A stretch of DNA of 64,000 nt. Origin: UBA7672 sp044224605 (lineage in GTDB: Bacteria > Pseudomonadota > Alphaproteobacteria > Caulobacterales > Hyphomonadaceae). Under the pieces are notes generated by a model. That model was not told where the DNA came from. It made no database searches and saw only the letters and a list, made by a program, of their open reading frames with translations. Of this stretch, positions 25,596 through 33,411 are shown in pieces. Position 1 is the first letter of the stretch. Each line of letters opens with the position of its first letter. A program made the position numbers and the translations under genes. Where the stretch lies: NCBI GenBank assembly GCA_044224605.1, contig JBGAKC010000018.1:26298-90297 (forward strand). Direction: 5' to 3'.

Positions 25596-26669
25596 ATGGC
25601 GGACCGGAAGATCATTTCCATCGACGGGATGGGCGGCGACAACGCGCCCGGCATCGTCGTTGAAGGCCTGGAGCGCTTCGCCAAGCGGCGCAGCGACCTG
25701 CATTTCCTGCTGCATGGCGACGAGGCGAAGCTGAAGCCCCTGCTGGCCAAGGCGCCGTCGGCTGCCCCGCGTACGACGATCGTTCACACCGAGAAGATGA
25801 TCGCGATGGATGCCAAGCCGGCAGAGGCCGTGCGCCGCGGCAAGGGCTCGTCGATGTGGAATTCCATCGAGGCGGTGAAGAACGGACAGGCGGTCGCGGC
25901 TGTGTCGGCGGGCAATACCGGCGCGCTTATGGGCCAGGCGATGTTCATCCTGAAGAAAGTTGACGGTCTCGAACGGCCGGCGCTGGCGGCAAGCTGGCCA
26001 ACGCGGTCGGGCCCGTGCGCCATGCTGGACTTGGGCGCCGACATTGCCGCGTCGGCCGAGCAGCTGGTTGAATTCGCGATCATGGGCCAGGCGTTCGCGC
26101 GCGTCGTGAACGGCGTCGCCAACCCCAGCGTCGCGCTCCTGAACATCGGCTCGGAGGAGCTCAAGGGTCACGAGTCAATCCGCGAGGCGGCGCGGCTGCT
26201 GCGCGAAGCCAAGCTGGACATGGATTTCCGCGGCTTCATCGAGGCCGACAAGATCGGCTATGGCGAGATCGACGTCGTCGTGACCGACGGGTTCACCGGC
26301 AACGTCGCGCTGAAGACAGCGGAGGGCATCGCCAAGATGATCTCCGACATGTTGAAGGATGCTTTCAAGTCCGGACCCTTGTCCATGCTTGGCGCGTTGC
26401 TCGCCATGCCTGCGCTAAAGCAGTTCCGCGCCAAACTCGATCCGAAGAAGGTCAACGGCGCAGTGTTCCTCGGGCTCAACGGCGTTGTCGTGAAGAGCCA
26501 TGGCGGCACCGACGCCGAGGGCTTCGAACAGGCGATTTCGGTTGCGGCGGGCATGGGCGAAAGTCACTTCCGTGAGGAAGTCGAAGACAACCTGAAGCGG
26601 CTCACCGCCAGCATCGCGGCGGCTGCCGCGGCGCCGGCGACCGTAGCCAGCGAACAGGCTGCCAAGTAG
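25596..26669 (+). CDS. plsX: Phosphate acyltransferase PlsX
   Basis: A 357-residue enzyme that makes acyl-phosphate from acyl-ACP for phospholipid synthesis. Marks are ISIDGMGGDNAPGIVVEG, GKGSSMWNSIEAVKNGQAVAAVSAGNTGALM in pieces, and DVVVTDGFTGNVALKT. It is in the conserved order with fabH. Confidence 0.95.
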   Translation: MADRKIISIDGMGGDNAPGIVVEGLERFAKRRSDLHFLLHGDEAKLKPLLAKAPSAAPRTTIVHTEKMIAMDAKPAEAVRRGKGSSMWNSIEAVKNGQAVAAVSAGNTGALMGQAMFILKKVDGLERPALAASWPTRSGPCAMLDLGADIAASAEQLVEFAIMGQAFARVVNGVANPSVALLNIGSEELKGHESIREAARLLREAKLDMDFRGFIEADKIGYGEIDVVVTDGFTGNVALKTAEGIAKMISDMLKDAFKSGPLSMLGALLAMPALKQFRAKLDPKKVNGAVFLGLNGVVVKSHGGTDAEGFEQAISVAAGMGESHFREEVEDNLKRLTASIAAAAAAPATVASEQAAK

Positions 26670-26682
26670 TAGAGGCGTAGAC

Positions 26683-27657
26683 GTGACAGAATTCGCATCG
26701 GTCATGCGCGGCGTTGGTGGATACCTGCCGGCGAAAGTGCTGACGAACGACGATCTGGCGAAGATGGTCGATACGACCGATGAGTGGATCACGGCGCGTA
26801 CCGGCATCAAGAAGCGCCACATTGCTGCGGATGGCGAAACAACATCGGATCTCGGCGCCGTGGCGGCGAAGCGGGCGATGGAAGCGGCTGGCGTCGGGCC
26901 GGACGATATCGACCTGATCGTGATGGCGACGGCGACGCCGGACTACACCTTCCCGGCGACGGCAACGGTTGTGCAGCACAAGCTCGGCATCGCGCGCGGC
27001 GCGGCGTTCGACCTGCAGGCCGTGTGCTCGGGCTTCGTCTATGCGGTGGCGACGGCGGATAACTTCCTCGCACGCGGACAGTTCGAACGGGCGCTAGTCA
27101 TCGGCGCGGAGACGTTCTCGCGCATCCTCGACTGGTCGGACCGGTCGACCTGCGTGCTGTTTGGCGACGGCGCCGGCGCGATCGTTCTGGAACGGCAGGA
27201 GAAGGCAAGAGCGGGAGATCGTGGCGTGAAGGGCGTTCACCTGCGATCGGACGGCAAGTTCCGCGACCTGCTTTATGTCGATGGCGGACCTTCCACGACC
27301 CAGACCGTTGGCCACCTCAGGATGGTAGGGAACCAGGTGTTCAAGCACGCGGTCGGCAAGATTTCCGAGAGTGTGAAAGCGGCTGCGGAGCAGGCGGGAA
27401 TTTCGGTGACGGATATCGACTGGTTCGTGCCGCACCAGGCCAACCAGCGCATCCTCTCGGCCGTGGCCGAGAAGCTGGGCCTCGACGAGCGCAAGGTGGT
27501 CTCGACCGTCGCTGAACACGGCAACACGTCGGCCGCTTCGGTGCCTCTGGCGCTGGCCGCCGCAACGGATGATGGGCGCGTGAAGCCGGGCGATCTTGTG
27601 CTGATTGAAGCCATCGGCGGGGGCCTCACCTGGGGCTCGGCGCTGATCCGGGTTTAA
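26683..27657 (+). CDS. fabH: 3-oxoacyl-ACP synthase III (KAS III)
   Basis: A 324-residue initiating condensing enzyme of fatty acid synthesis. The Cys-His-Asn triad is readable: Cys in DLQAVCSGFVYAV, His in WFVPHQANQRI, and Asn in EHGNTSAASVPLAL. The start is a GTG 13 bp after plsX. A glycine-rich end (IGGGLTWGSALIRV) is as expected. Confidence 0.96.
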   Translation: MTEFASVMRGVGGYLPAKVLTNDDLAKMVDTTDEWITARTGIKKRHIAADGETTSDLGAVAAKRAMEAAGVGPDDIDLIVMATATPDYTFPATATVVQHKLGIARGAAFDLQAVCSGFVYAVATADNFLARGQFERALVIGAETFSRILDWSDRSTCVLFGDGAGAIVLERQEKARAGDRGVKGVHLRSDGKFRDLLYVDGGPSTTQTVGHLRMVGNQVFKHAVGKISESVKAAAEQAGISVTDIDWFVPHQANQRILSAVAEKLGLDERKVVSTVAEHGNTSAASVPLALAAATDDGRVKPGDLVLIEAIGGGLTWGSALIRV

Positions 27658-27757
27658 CATCTCGTAAACGGATGAAATTGTTCGGGATTTGAGGGGTAGC
27701 CCTCTTAACATCCGAATCGGCGCAAGCTAGGCTCCCTGTTCACTACGGAGGCGCTGG

Positions 27758-28072
27758 GTGCCCGAGAATACTCTCACGCGCGCAGATATCGTCGATCGGC
27801 TCGTCCAGAAGGTCGGGCTGACCAAGCAGGATTCCAGCAACTTCCTCGAGCGCGTGCTCGAGCTCGTTTGCGCGGAACTCGAGCGGGACGAGGACGTAAA
27901 GTTCGCCCGCTTCGGCAACTTCGTGGTGCGTCGGAAAAAAGCACGCGTCGGTCGCAATCCAAAGACCGGCGAAGAGGCTCCGATCTCGGCAAGACGGGTG
28001 GTGTCGTTCAAACCTTCTCCGCTTCTGCGGCAGAGGGTCGAAGCAGCGATGACGACTCCCCGGAGAGATTGA
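27758..28072 (+). CDS. ihfA: Integration host factor subunit alpha
   Basis: A 104-residue HU/IHF DNA-bending protein. It has the typical start (TRADIVDRLVQKVGLTK), the beta-arm with GRNPKTGEE and the end with FKPSPLLRQRV. It begins at a GTG with GGAGG eight bases upstream. It overlaps the MerR gene by one base (TGATG). The 100 bp upstream contain two TTAACATC repeats. Confidence 0.95.
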   Translation: MPENTLTRADIVDRLVQKVGLTKQDSSNFLERVLELVCAELERDEDVKFARFGNFVVRRKKARVGRNPKTGEEAPISARRVVSFKPSPLLRQRVEAAMTTPRRD

Positions 28073-28638
28073 TGACCATCACATCGCAGGCCGCCCTGTC
28101 GCCGGAGTCGGATTCCGTCTTCGAGGATGCCTGCGACGAAGCGTCCATGCCGGAGAGCGCGAAGAGCGCGGATGCGTTTCGCACGATCGGCGAGGCCGCC
28201 GCAGAGCTCGGATTGAAAACGCATGTTCTGCGTTTCTGGGAAACTAAGTTCGACAATCTCCGCCCGATGAAGCGCCCGGACGGACGCCGCTTCTATCGCG
28301 CGGATGACATGGAGCTGTTGCGCAAGCTCCAGAATCTCCTGCACGTTCAAGGATTGACTATTCGAGGCGCCATCAAGGTCCTCGATGGCGACACGGGAGA
28401 ACAGCCGGGGGCGGCTGCTGGTGTCGAGACCGAAGGGGCTGAAGCGATGATGGTTCCGGCTGAAACCGGCGCTTCCGTGCGCGAACTTCAGGAAGCGGTG
28501 CGTGACGCCGTTGAGCGCGGCGACTTCGGCGCTGCTTCGGCGATGACCGGCTCCTCGCCCCGCGCCCGCCTGGAAACGCTGCTGGCCGGCCTCACGGATC
28601 TCAAGTCGCGCATTGATGCGGCGCGGACGGCGGCGTAA
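28072..28638 (+). CDS. MerR family transcriptional regulator
   Basis: A 188-residue protein. The N-terminal winged helix reads FRTIGEAAAELGLKTHVLRFWETKF, followed by RRFYRADDMELLRKLQNLLHVQGLTIRGA in two pieces, a MerR-type HTH and wing. The C-terminal half is low-complexity with a coiled-coil-like end and no cysteine ligands, so no metal-sensing role is suggested. Position after ihfA is conserved in alphaproteobacteria. ATG 28072 is chosen for the overlap; the frame is open upstream inside ihfA. Confidence 0.92.
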   Translation: MTITSQAALSPESDSVFEDACDEASMPESAKSADAFRTIGEAAAELGLKTHVLRFWETKFDNLRPMKRPDGRRFYRADDMELLRKLQNLLHVQGLTIRGAIKVLDGDTGEQPGAAAGVETEGAEAMMVPAETGASVRELQEAVRDAVERGDFGAASAMTGSSPRARLETLLAGLTDLKSRIDAARTAA

Positions 28639-28641
28639 CCC

Positions 28642-28753
28642 GGATCCCCGGGCTCCTGCCCGACAGCGCGTTGCTCAAGCGGCGCGATACGGATGTTCAG
28701 CGATCCCAAACTCGCTGCTGCTCAGCGAATGCCGGGCGGGAGCCCGGCGATCC
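28642..28753. repeat. REP/BIME-like inverted repeat between the MerR gene and tRNA-Val
   Basis: A 21-bp arm at 28642-28662 (GGATCCCCGGGCTCCTGCCC and one more base) pairs with 28733-28753 at 19 of 21 positions, separated by 70 bp. The right arm contains its own hairpin (CCGGGC-GGGA-GCCCGG). It sits between convergent transcription units, so it may act as a bidirectional terminator. Confidence 0.65.
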
Positions 28754-28764
28754 CACAATAAAGC

Positions 28765-28840
28765 TGGTGGGCGGTGACGGGATCGAACCGCCGACATCCT
28801 GCGTGTAAAGCAGGCGCTCTGCCAGCTGAGCTAACCGCCC
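28765..28840 (-). tRNA. tRNA-Val (anticodon UAC)
   Basis: A full cloverleaf on the minus strand: acceptor GGGCGGT/ACCGCCC, D-arm AGCTCAGCTGGCAGAGC, anticodon loop TTTACAC between CCTGC and GCAGG, T-arm GGCGGTTCGATCCCG. CCA is encoded at the 3' end (28765-28767). Confidence 0.95.
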
Positions 28841-28870
28841 GAAATCCCAACTCTGGCAAGTCACCCTGAA

Positions 28871-28948
28871 TGGTCGGAGCGGCGGGATTCGAACCCACGA
28901 CCCCCAGTCCCCCAGACTGGTGCGCTAACCGGGCTGCGCCACGCTCCG
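28871..28948 (-). tRNA. tRNA-Pro (anticodon GGG)
   Basis: A minus-strand cloverleaf with acceptor CGGAGCG/CGCTCCG, anticodon loop CTGGGGG between CCAGT and ACTGG, T-arm GTGGGTTCGAATCCC, and an encoded 3' CCA. It lies 30 bp upstream of tRNA-Val in transcription order, so the two are probably one transcript. Confidence 0.95.
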
Positions 28949-29050
28949 CCAAATCAGGAGCGCCCTTATAGGCGCCTCGCTCCCATAGGGCAACGGGCGC
29001 TGTTCAGGGCCAATATCACCTGATTTCAGCGTCTTCCCGGCGGTTGAGCC

Positions 29051-31390
29051 TCAGTCGTCGCTTGGCGGCGGGCGGCCGGCGCGCTCCTTCGGCCCGAGTG
29101 ACTTCACGACATACTTGGCGATCGCATCCATCTCCGGCGCCGTGAACATGGCGGCGAGGGCGGGCATCTCGCCCTGGCCCTGTGCGATCACGCGGGCGAT
29201 GTTGGCGTGGTCGGTGCGGCCGGTTAGGGGCGGGGCGCTGCTGCCTGCCATGCCGGCGCCGTTGGGGCCGTGACAGCCGGCGCAGAGACCGTCGAACTTG
29301 GTCTTGCCAAGCGCCAGCTCTTCGGGCGTCGCCGTAATCGCAGCGGCGGCTGTCCGCGTCGAGGGCGGAGCGGCCGCGAGCGGGACGCCGCCGGCTGGAG
29401 CCGCTCCGTTCTCGCTGGCGCCGTCGAGGGTGAGAGCCACCATCTCAGCAGGCTCGCCGCGCTTGGAGACGGTGAAGACAATGTATTGCCGGCCCTTGAG
29501 TTCGTAGGTGATCGGCGCGCCAGTGACGAGGTTCGGCATCTTGCCCTCCCACACCACCTTGCCGCTGCGCTTGTCATAGGCGCGGAACATCGGGCCGCCA
29601 GAGCCGCCGCCGATATTGCCGGACTCGCCGAGGAACAGGAGCTCTTTGGTCAGCAGCGGGCTAGGCCGAACGTCGAACTTGCCCATCTTCGAGAAGTCGA
29701 GGTTGAGGCCCTTGAGCGCCGGATGGTTCTTCACAAAGTCGTCGGCGTCGCCGATGGGGGTGCGCCAGATGTGTTCGCCCCTGTCCATGTTGGTGGCGAT
29801 GACTTCGGAGTAGGGCGGCTTGAGAATGGGCAGGCCCTGCGGCCCGTTGATAGGCGCGCCGCCGCCGCCGCCGTAATAGTCCATGTTGGTGGTCTTGGGA
29901 TCGCCCTTCCTGATGCCGGCGAATTGCGGCTTGAGACGCACGGGCGTGTAAAGGATGTGCGTGTCGGGATCGAAGGCCGCGCCGTTCCAGTTGGGGCCGC
30001 CGCCTGTGCCCGGATAGATCCAGGTGCCCTTGTTGTTGGCGGTGATCTCGGTCGGCGTCGTATAGAGCGGGCCTTTTGTGTACTGCGACGCGATCTTCTT
30101 GCCTTCCTCGCGCAGGGCTGGCGTGAAATCGATCAGGTCACTCTCGTCATAACCGAGGCGCAGGAAGGATTCCGGCTTGGTCGGGAAGGGCTGCGTCGGT
30201 GAGGGGCGCTCGCCGGGGATGTTGGAGCCGGGGACGGGGCGTTCCTCGATCGGCCACACGGGCTTGCCGGTGGCGCGGTCGAACACGAACGTCATGCTTT
30301 GCTTGGTGAGCAAGGTGACGGCCTTGATCGTCTTGCCGTCCTTGCGGATGTCGTGGAGGATCGGCGCGGCGGGCAGGTCATAGTCCCACAGGCCGTGGTG
30401 GACGATCTGGTAGTGCCAGACCAGCTTGCCGGTCTTCGCATCGAGGCAGACGAGGCTTTCGCCATAGAGGCCGTTGCCGAGGCGCTGGCCGCCGTAGAAC
30501 TCGTTGGTGGGCGTCTCGAGCGGGACATAGACATAGCCGAGCTGCGGGTCGGCGCTCATCATCGACCAGGCGCCGGCCTGGCCGCTGTATTCGTTGCTTC
30601 CATTTTCCCAGGTCTCGCTGCCGGGTTCGCCCGTGCGGGGGATGGGATTGAAGCTCCAGATGACTTTGCCCGTACGCACATCGAAGCCGCGGATCTTGCC
30701 CGGCGCACCCTCCTTGTTGCGCGAGCCGGCGGGGATCACCTGCACGACGATTATGTCGCCGATGACGATCGCCGGAGACACCGAGCCGACATCAGTCGCC
30801 TGCGTGCCATCGATGATGCCTTCGCGAAGGTTGATCCAACCGTTCTTGCCGAAACCAGCAGCGGGCTTTCCGGTTTTGCCATCGACCGCAATCAGGCGGC
30901 CGTCACCGGAATTGTGGAAGACACGCTTCTCAACGCCATCGGTCCAGTAGGCCAGCGAACGGAGGGCGAGCGAGGGGCCTCGGCCGCCGATGTCGGCCGG
31001 TTGAGGTTCGAACGTCCACAGCGTCTTGCCGGTGCCAGCGTCGATAGCAGCCATGCCGTGGTTGACCCACGGAATGTACAGTATGCCATCATCAAGCAGG
31101 GGGCTGGACTTGTAGTTGGCGGAGCCGGGATCGGACGAGGCGTCGGCCGTCCAGCGCCAGGCGACTTTCAGGCGGTTCACGGTGTTGAGGTTGATCTGGT
31201 TCAGCGGCGCATAGCGCGTCTGGCCGGGATCGCCGCCCCAGTAGGTCCATTTGGTGGCGTCGTAGGATGTATGCGCGGCGGCGGCCGATTGTGACGAACC
31301 CTCAGGTCGTGGCGGAAGCGTGCAGGCAAAAGCCAGCAATGCTGCGAGCACGGTCACGGCCGCGCCGCCCGCAATCTTGCGGTTGATCAT
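29051..31390 (-). CDS. PQQ-dependent dehydrogenase with C-terminal cytochrome c domain
   Basis: A 779-residue periplasmic quinoprotein. The signal peptide ends in a possible lipobox (LLAFAC). An eight-bladed PQQ propeller follows: WGGDPGQTRYAPLNQIN, GVEKRVFHNSGDGRLIAVDGKTGK in part, and tryptophan-docking repeats such as LDAKTGKLVWHYQIVHHGLWD. The C-terminal domain has the haem site CAGCH near residue 700 and passes electrons onward. ATG 31390 is chosen because GGAGGAG precedes it and the signal starts there. The substrate, an alcohol, sugar or aldehyde, cannot be told. It is a single-gene unit. Confidence 0.92.
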   Translation of the reverse strand: MINRKIAGGAAVTVLAALLAFACTLPPRPEGSSQSAAAAHTSYDATKWTYWGGDPGQTRYAPLNQINLNTVNRLKVAWRWTADASSDPGSANYKSSPLLDDGILYIPWVNHGMAAIDAGTGKTLWTFEPQPADIGGRGPSLALRSLAYWTDGVEKRVFHNSGDGRLIAVDGKTGKPAAGFGKNGWINLREGIIDGTQATDVGSVSPAIVIGDIIVVQVIPAGSRNKEGAPGKIRGFDVRTGKVIWSFNPIPRTGEPGSETWENGSNEYSGQAGAWSMMSADPQLGYVYVPLETPTNEFYGGQRLGNGLYGESLVCLDAKTGKLVWHYQIVHHGLWDYDLPAAPILHDIRKDGKTIKAVTLLTKQSMTFVFDRATGKPVWPIEERPVPGSNIPGERPSPTQPFPTKPESFLRLGYDESDLIDFTPALREEGKKIASQYTKGPLYTTPTEITANNKGTWIYPGTGGGPNWNGAAFDPDTHILYTPVRLKPQFAGIRKGDPKTTNMDYYGGGGGAPINGPQGLPILKPPYSEVIATNMDRGEHIWRTPIGDADDFVKNHPALKGLNLDFSKMGKFDVRPSPLLTKELLFLGESGNIGGGSGGPMFRAYDKRSGKVVWEGKMPNLVTGAPITYELKGRQYIVFTVSKRGEPAEMVALTLDGASENGAAPAGGVPLAAAPPSTRTAAAAITATPEELALGKTKFDGLCAGCHGPNGAGMAGSSAPPLTGRTDHANIARVIAQGQGEMPALAAMFTAPEMDAIAKYVVKSLGPKERAGRPPPSDD

Positions 31391-31575
31391 GTTGGCTCTC
31401 CTCCCGCTCGGTCCCACGCTCGGCTGGTGAGTCCCGGACAATGGCAGGCAGGATTAGCGCCCTGACGACGCTACGCAATGCGCCAATACCGCCGGTTCGC
31501 TCACAAGATGTAATGCATTGAGTTTTTTCACGACCGGGGGATGTATCCTGGATCGGGTCCAGCAGAGGCAATCGC
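31391..31575. other. Divergent promoter region between the PQQ dehydrogenase and GH16 genes
   Basis: About 185 bp containing the ribosome site of the dehydrogenase and a relatively AT-rich stretch at 31495-31530 (TCACAAGATGTAATGCATTGAG). No small gene or clear operator is seen. Confidence 0.4.
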
Positions 31576-32442
31576 ATGTCGCCGGGGTGGGCGGGGCGCG
31601 CATTCACTTGTTTATTCATGGCGGAGATCTCTGGATTGCCGATCATCCCAGCTATGACCGGCTGCCTCCTTTCGGCCGAAGCGCAGGAGGCCGGCGAGCC
31701 GGCGCCTCCGCAGCCTGCAACCGCGGGTAATCCGCCCGGCGGCGCATTCTTCATTGACTTGAGCGAGGGCTTCCATCCGAAGACGCAGTACATCTCTCAC
31801 TTCGACGTCGACAACCACGACGTCCTCACGGCGTTCCGGTTCGAGAACGTGGTGTTCGGTCAGCAGGGGATGTCACTGATAGCTCGGCGTTCCAAGGATG
31901 GGGACAAGCCCTATACCGTGGGAGAGTTCCAGCAGCGCGGGTTCTACGGCTATGGCCGTTATGAAGTGGTGATGCGCGCCTCCGACGCTGTCGGCGCCTT
32001 GTCCGCCTTCTTCACCCATACAAGCAACATGTTTGGCGATCCCCACATGGAGATCGACTTCGAAATCGTCGGGCGAAAGCCGCGTGAGCTCCATCTCAAC
32101 TATTTTGTCGACGGCCGCAATGAGCCGAAGAATGTCGAGCTCTGGTTCGATGCCTCAAAGGCGGAGCATCTCTACGCGTTTGAGTGGATGCCCGACTCGA
32201 TCGCCTGGTATGTCGACGGCGAGAAGGTGCGCGAGGTTACGGCGCGATCATCCTCCATCGGCATACCTGCGAATTCGAGCAGGGTTATCGCTAGCATCCT
32301 GACAGGCGCCCGTTCGACCGAAGAGTGGGTCGGTACGCCCGATTTCGACAGCGCTGACGCATTCTACAGCTGCATGTCGCATGTACCGATAGGGCGGACG
32401 GGTAGGCAATGCAGCGACATCTTCACGGCGCCAAAACGCTAG
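31576..32442 (+). CDS. GH16 family endo-beta-glucanase-like glycosidase
   Basis: A 288-residue secreted glycoside hydrolase. The GH16 active-site motif is EIDFE (Glu159, Asp161, Glu163), the shorter lichenase/ExoK form rather than the laminarinase form. Beta-jelly-roll blocks GFYGYGRYEVVMRAS and LYAFEWMPDSIAWYVDGEKV surround it. The N-terminus is a weak export signal with GC-L-L near residue 30. A start at 31618 is possible. Neighbouring glycosyltransferase and polymerase genes suggest that it trims an exopolysaccharide. Confidence 0.85.
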   Translation: MSPGWAGRAFTCLFMAEISGLPIIPAMTGCLLSAEAQEAGEPAPPQPATAGNPPGGAFFIDLSEGFHPKTQYISHFDVDNHDVLTAFRFENVVFGQQGMSLIARRSKDGDKPYTVGEFQQRGFYGYGRYEVVMRASDAVGALSAFFTHTSNMFGDPHMEIDFEIVGRKPRELHLNYFVDGRNEPKNVELWFDASKAEHLYAFEWMPDSIAWYVDGEKVREVTARSSSIGIPANSSRVIASILTGARSTEEWVGTPDFDSADAFYSCMSHVPIGRTGRQCSDIFTAPKR

Positions 32443-32448
32443 GCCGCA

Positions 32449-33411
32449 TCAGACCAGCTTGCGCTTCAGGATCTTACCGGCAGCGATCTTCGCAAACATG
32501 CTGAGCGTGTAGGAAGTGGCTTGAAGGTCTGACGCCATCAAGCTGAGGAAATAACCGACTTTCCTTTTCTGCACGGCATCGATCGCGCTGACGAACTGAT
32601 GCAGGTTGCGCAGGCCGCGGGCACGACGAGCCAGGGCGGAGGCTTCGTCTGGAGAGAGACGGCTTTTGAACTCGGACTGGAAGCGAGCTTCCGCCTCGAC
32701 GAGGGCGCGCGTGTTTTCCGGCTTGAGCCGATAAGAAATCGATCCTGCTGACCGCGTATAGCGGTAACCCGGCTCAGGCAGGTAGCTCATGCGAGCTCCT
32801 GCGGCGACGAGGCGAGCGACAAGATAGTAGTCCTCGCTGTTGCGGAGGTCCGCATCGTAGCGGATATCGAGTTCGTCCAGCTTGGAGCGTAGGATCAGCG
32901 GCTTGAGGTAGCCAAGGCAGTCGCCCCCGGCGAGCGGCTGGTTGAATGCGATCCAGGTTTTGAGGCCGATCTCGCGCGCGTGCTTAAACTCTTCCGACTT
33001 CAGGAAAGGCTCGGAGCTGTGCGGATTTCCTTGTTCATCGACTTCCTGCATGTTGTCGATGACGATGTCAGCCTTGGCGCTGTCAGCGTGTGCAACAAGA
33101 GTAGCAAACCGGCCGGGCTCGACTTCATCGTCCGCATCAAGGATGGCGATGTAACGGCCGCTGGCCATGTCGATCGCACGGTTACGGGCGACGGAGGGAC
33201 CCGAATTCTTGGTCAGGCGCTCGATCTTGATGCGACCGTCCGAGGCAGCGAGTTGCTGGAGTTTCGCGAAGGTGCCGTCAGGCGACGCGTCGTCGACCGC
33301 GATTACCTCGACCGAAACGCCGGTCGATGCCAACGCAGAGCCGATCGATCGCTCGACGAACGCAGCTGCTTTCCACGTCGCGACGATGACGCTGACGTCT
33401 ATGTCACTCAT
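32449..33411 (-). CDS. Family 2 glycosyltransferase
   Basis: A 320-residue GT-A enzyme. The N-terminal Rossmann-like part reads VSVIVATWKAAAFVERSI, then VDDASPDGTFAKLQQL, then NSGPSVARNRAIDMASG, and the metal-binding ILDADDEV (DxD). No membrane segment is seen, so it acts at the cytoplasmic face. ATG 33411 is chosen because it overlaps the stop of the polymerase gene (ATGA) and matches GT2 starts; upstream sequence is the other reading frame. The sugar donor is not known. Confidence 0.9.
   Translation of the reverse strand: MSDIDVSVIVATWKAAAFVERSIGSALASTGVSVEVIAVDDASPDGTFAKLQQLAASDGRIKIERLTKNSGPSVARNRAIDMASGRYIAILDADDEVEPGRFATLVAHADSAKADIVIDNMQEVDEQGNPHSSEPFLKSEEFKHAREIGLKTWIAFNQPLAGGDCLGYLKPLILRSKLDELDIRYDADLRNSEDYYLVARLVAAGARMSYLPEPGYRYTRSAGSISYRLKPENTRALVEAEARFQSEFKSRLSPDEASALARRARGLRNLHQFVSAIDAVQKRKVGYFLSLMASDLQATSYTLSMFAKIAAGKILKRKLV

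Noticed and set aside
29270..31294. Two long plus-strand frames across the PQQ dehydrogenase
   Set aside because: Antisense of a fully conserved enzyme; they have no motif or ribosome site.
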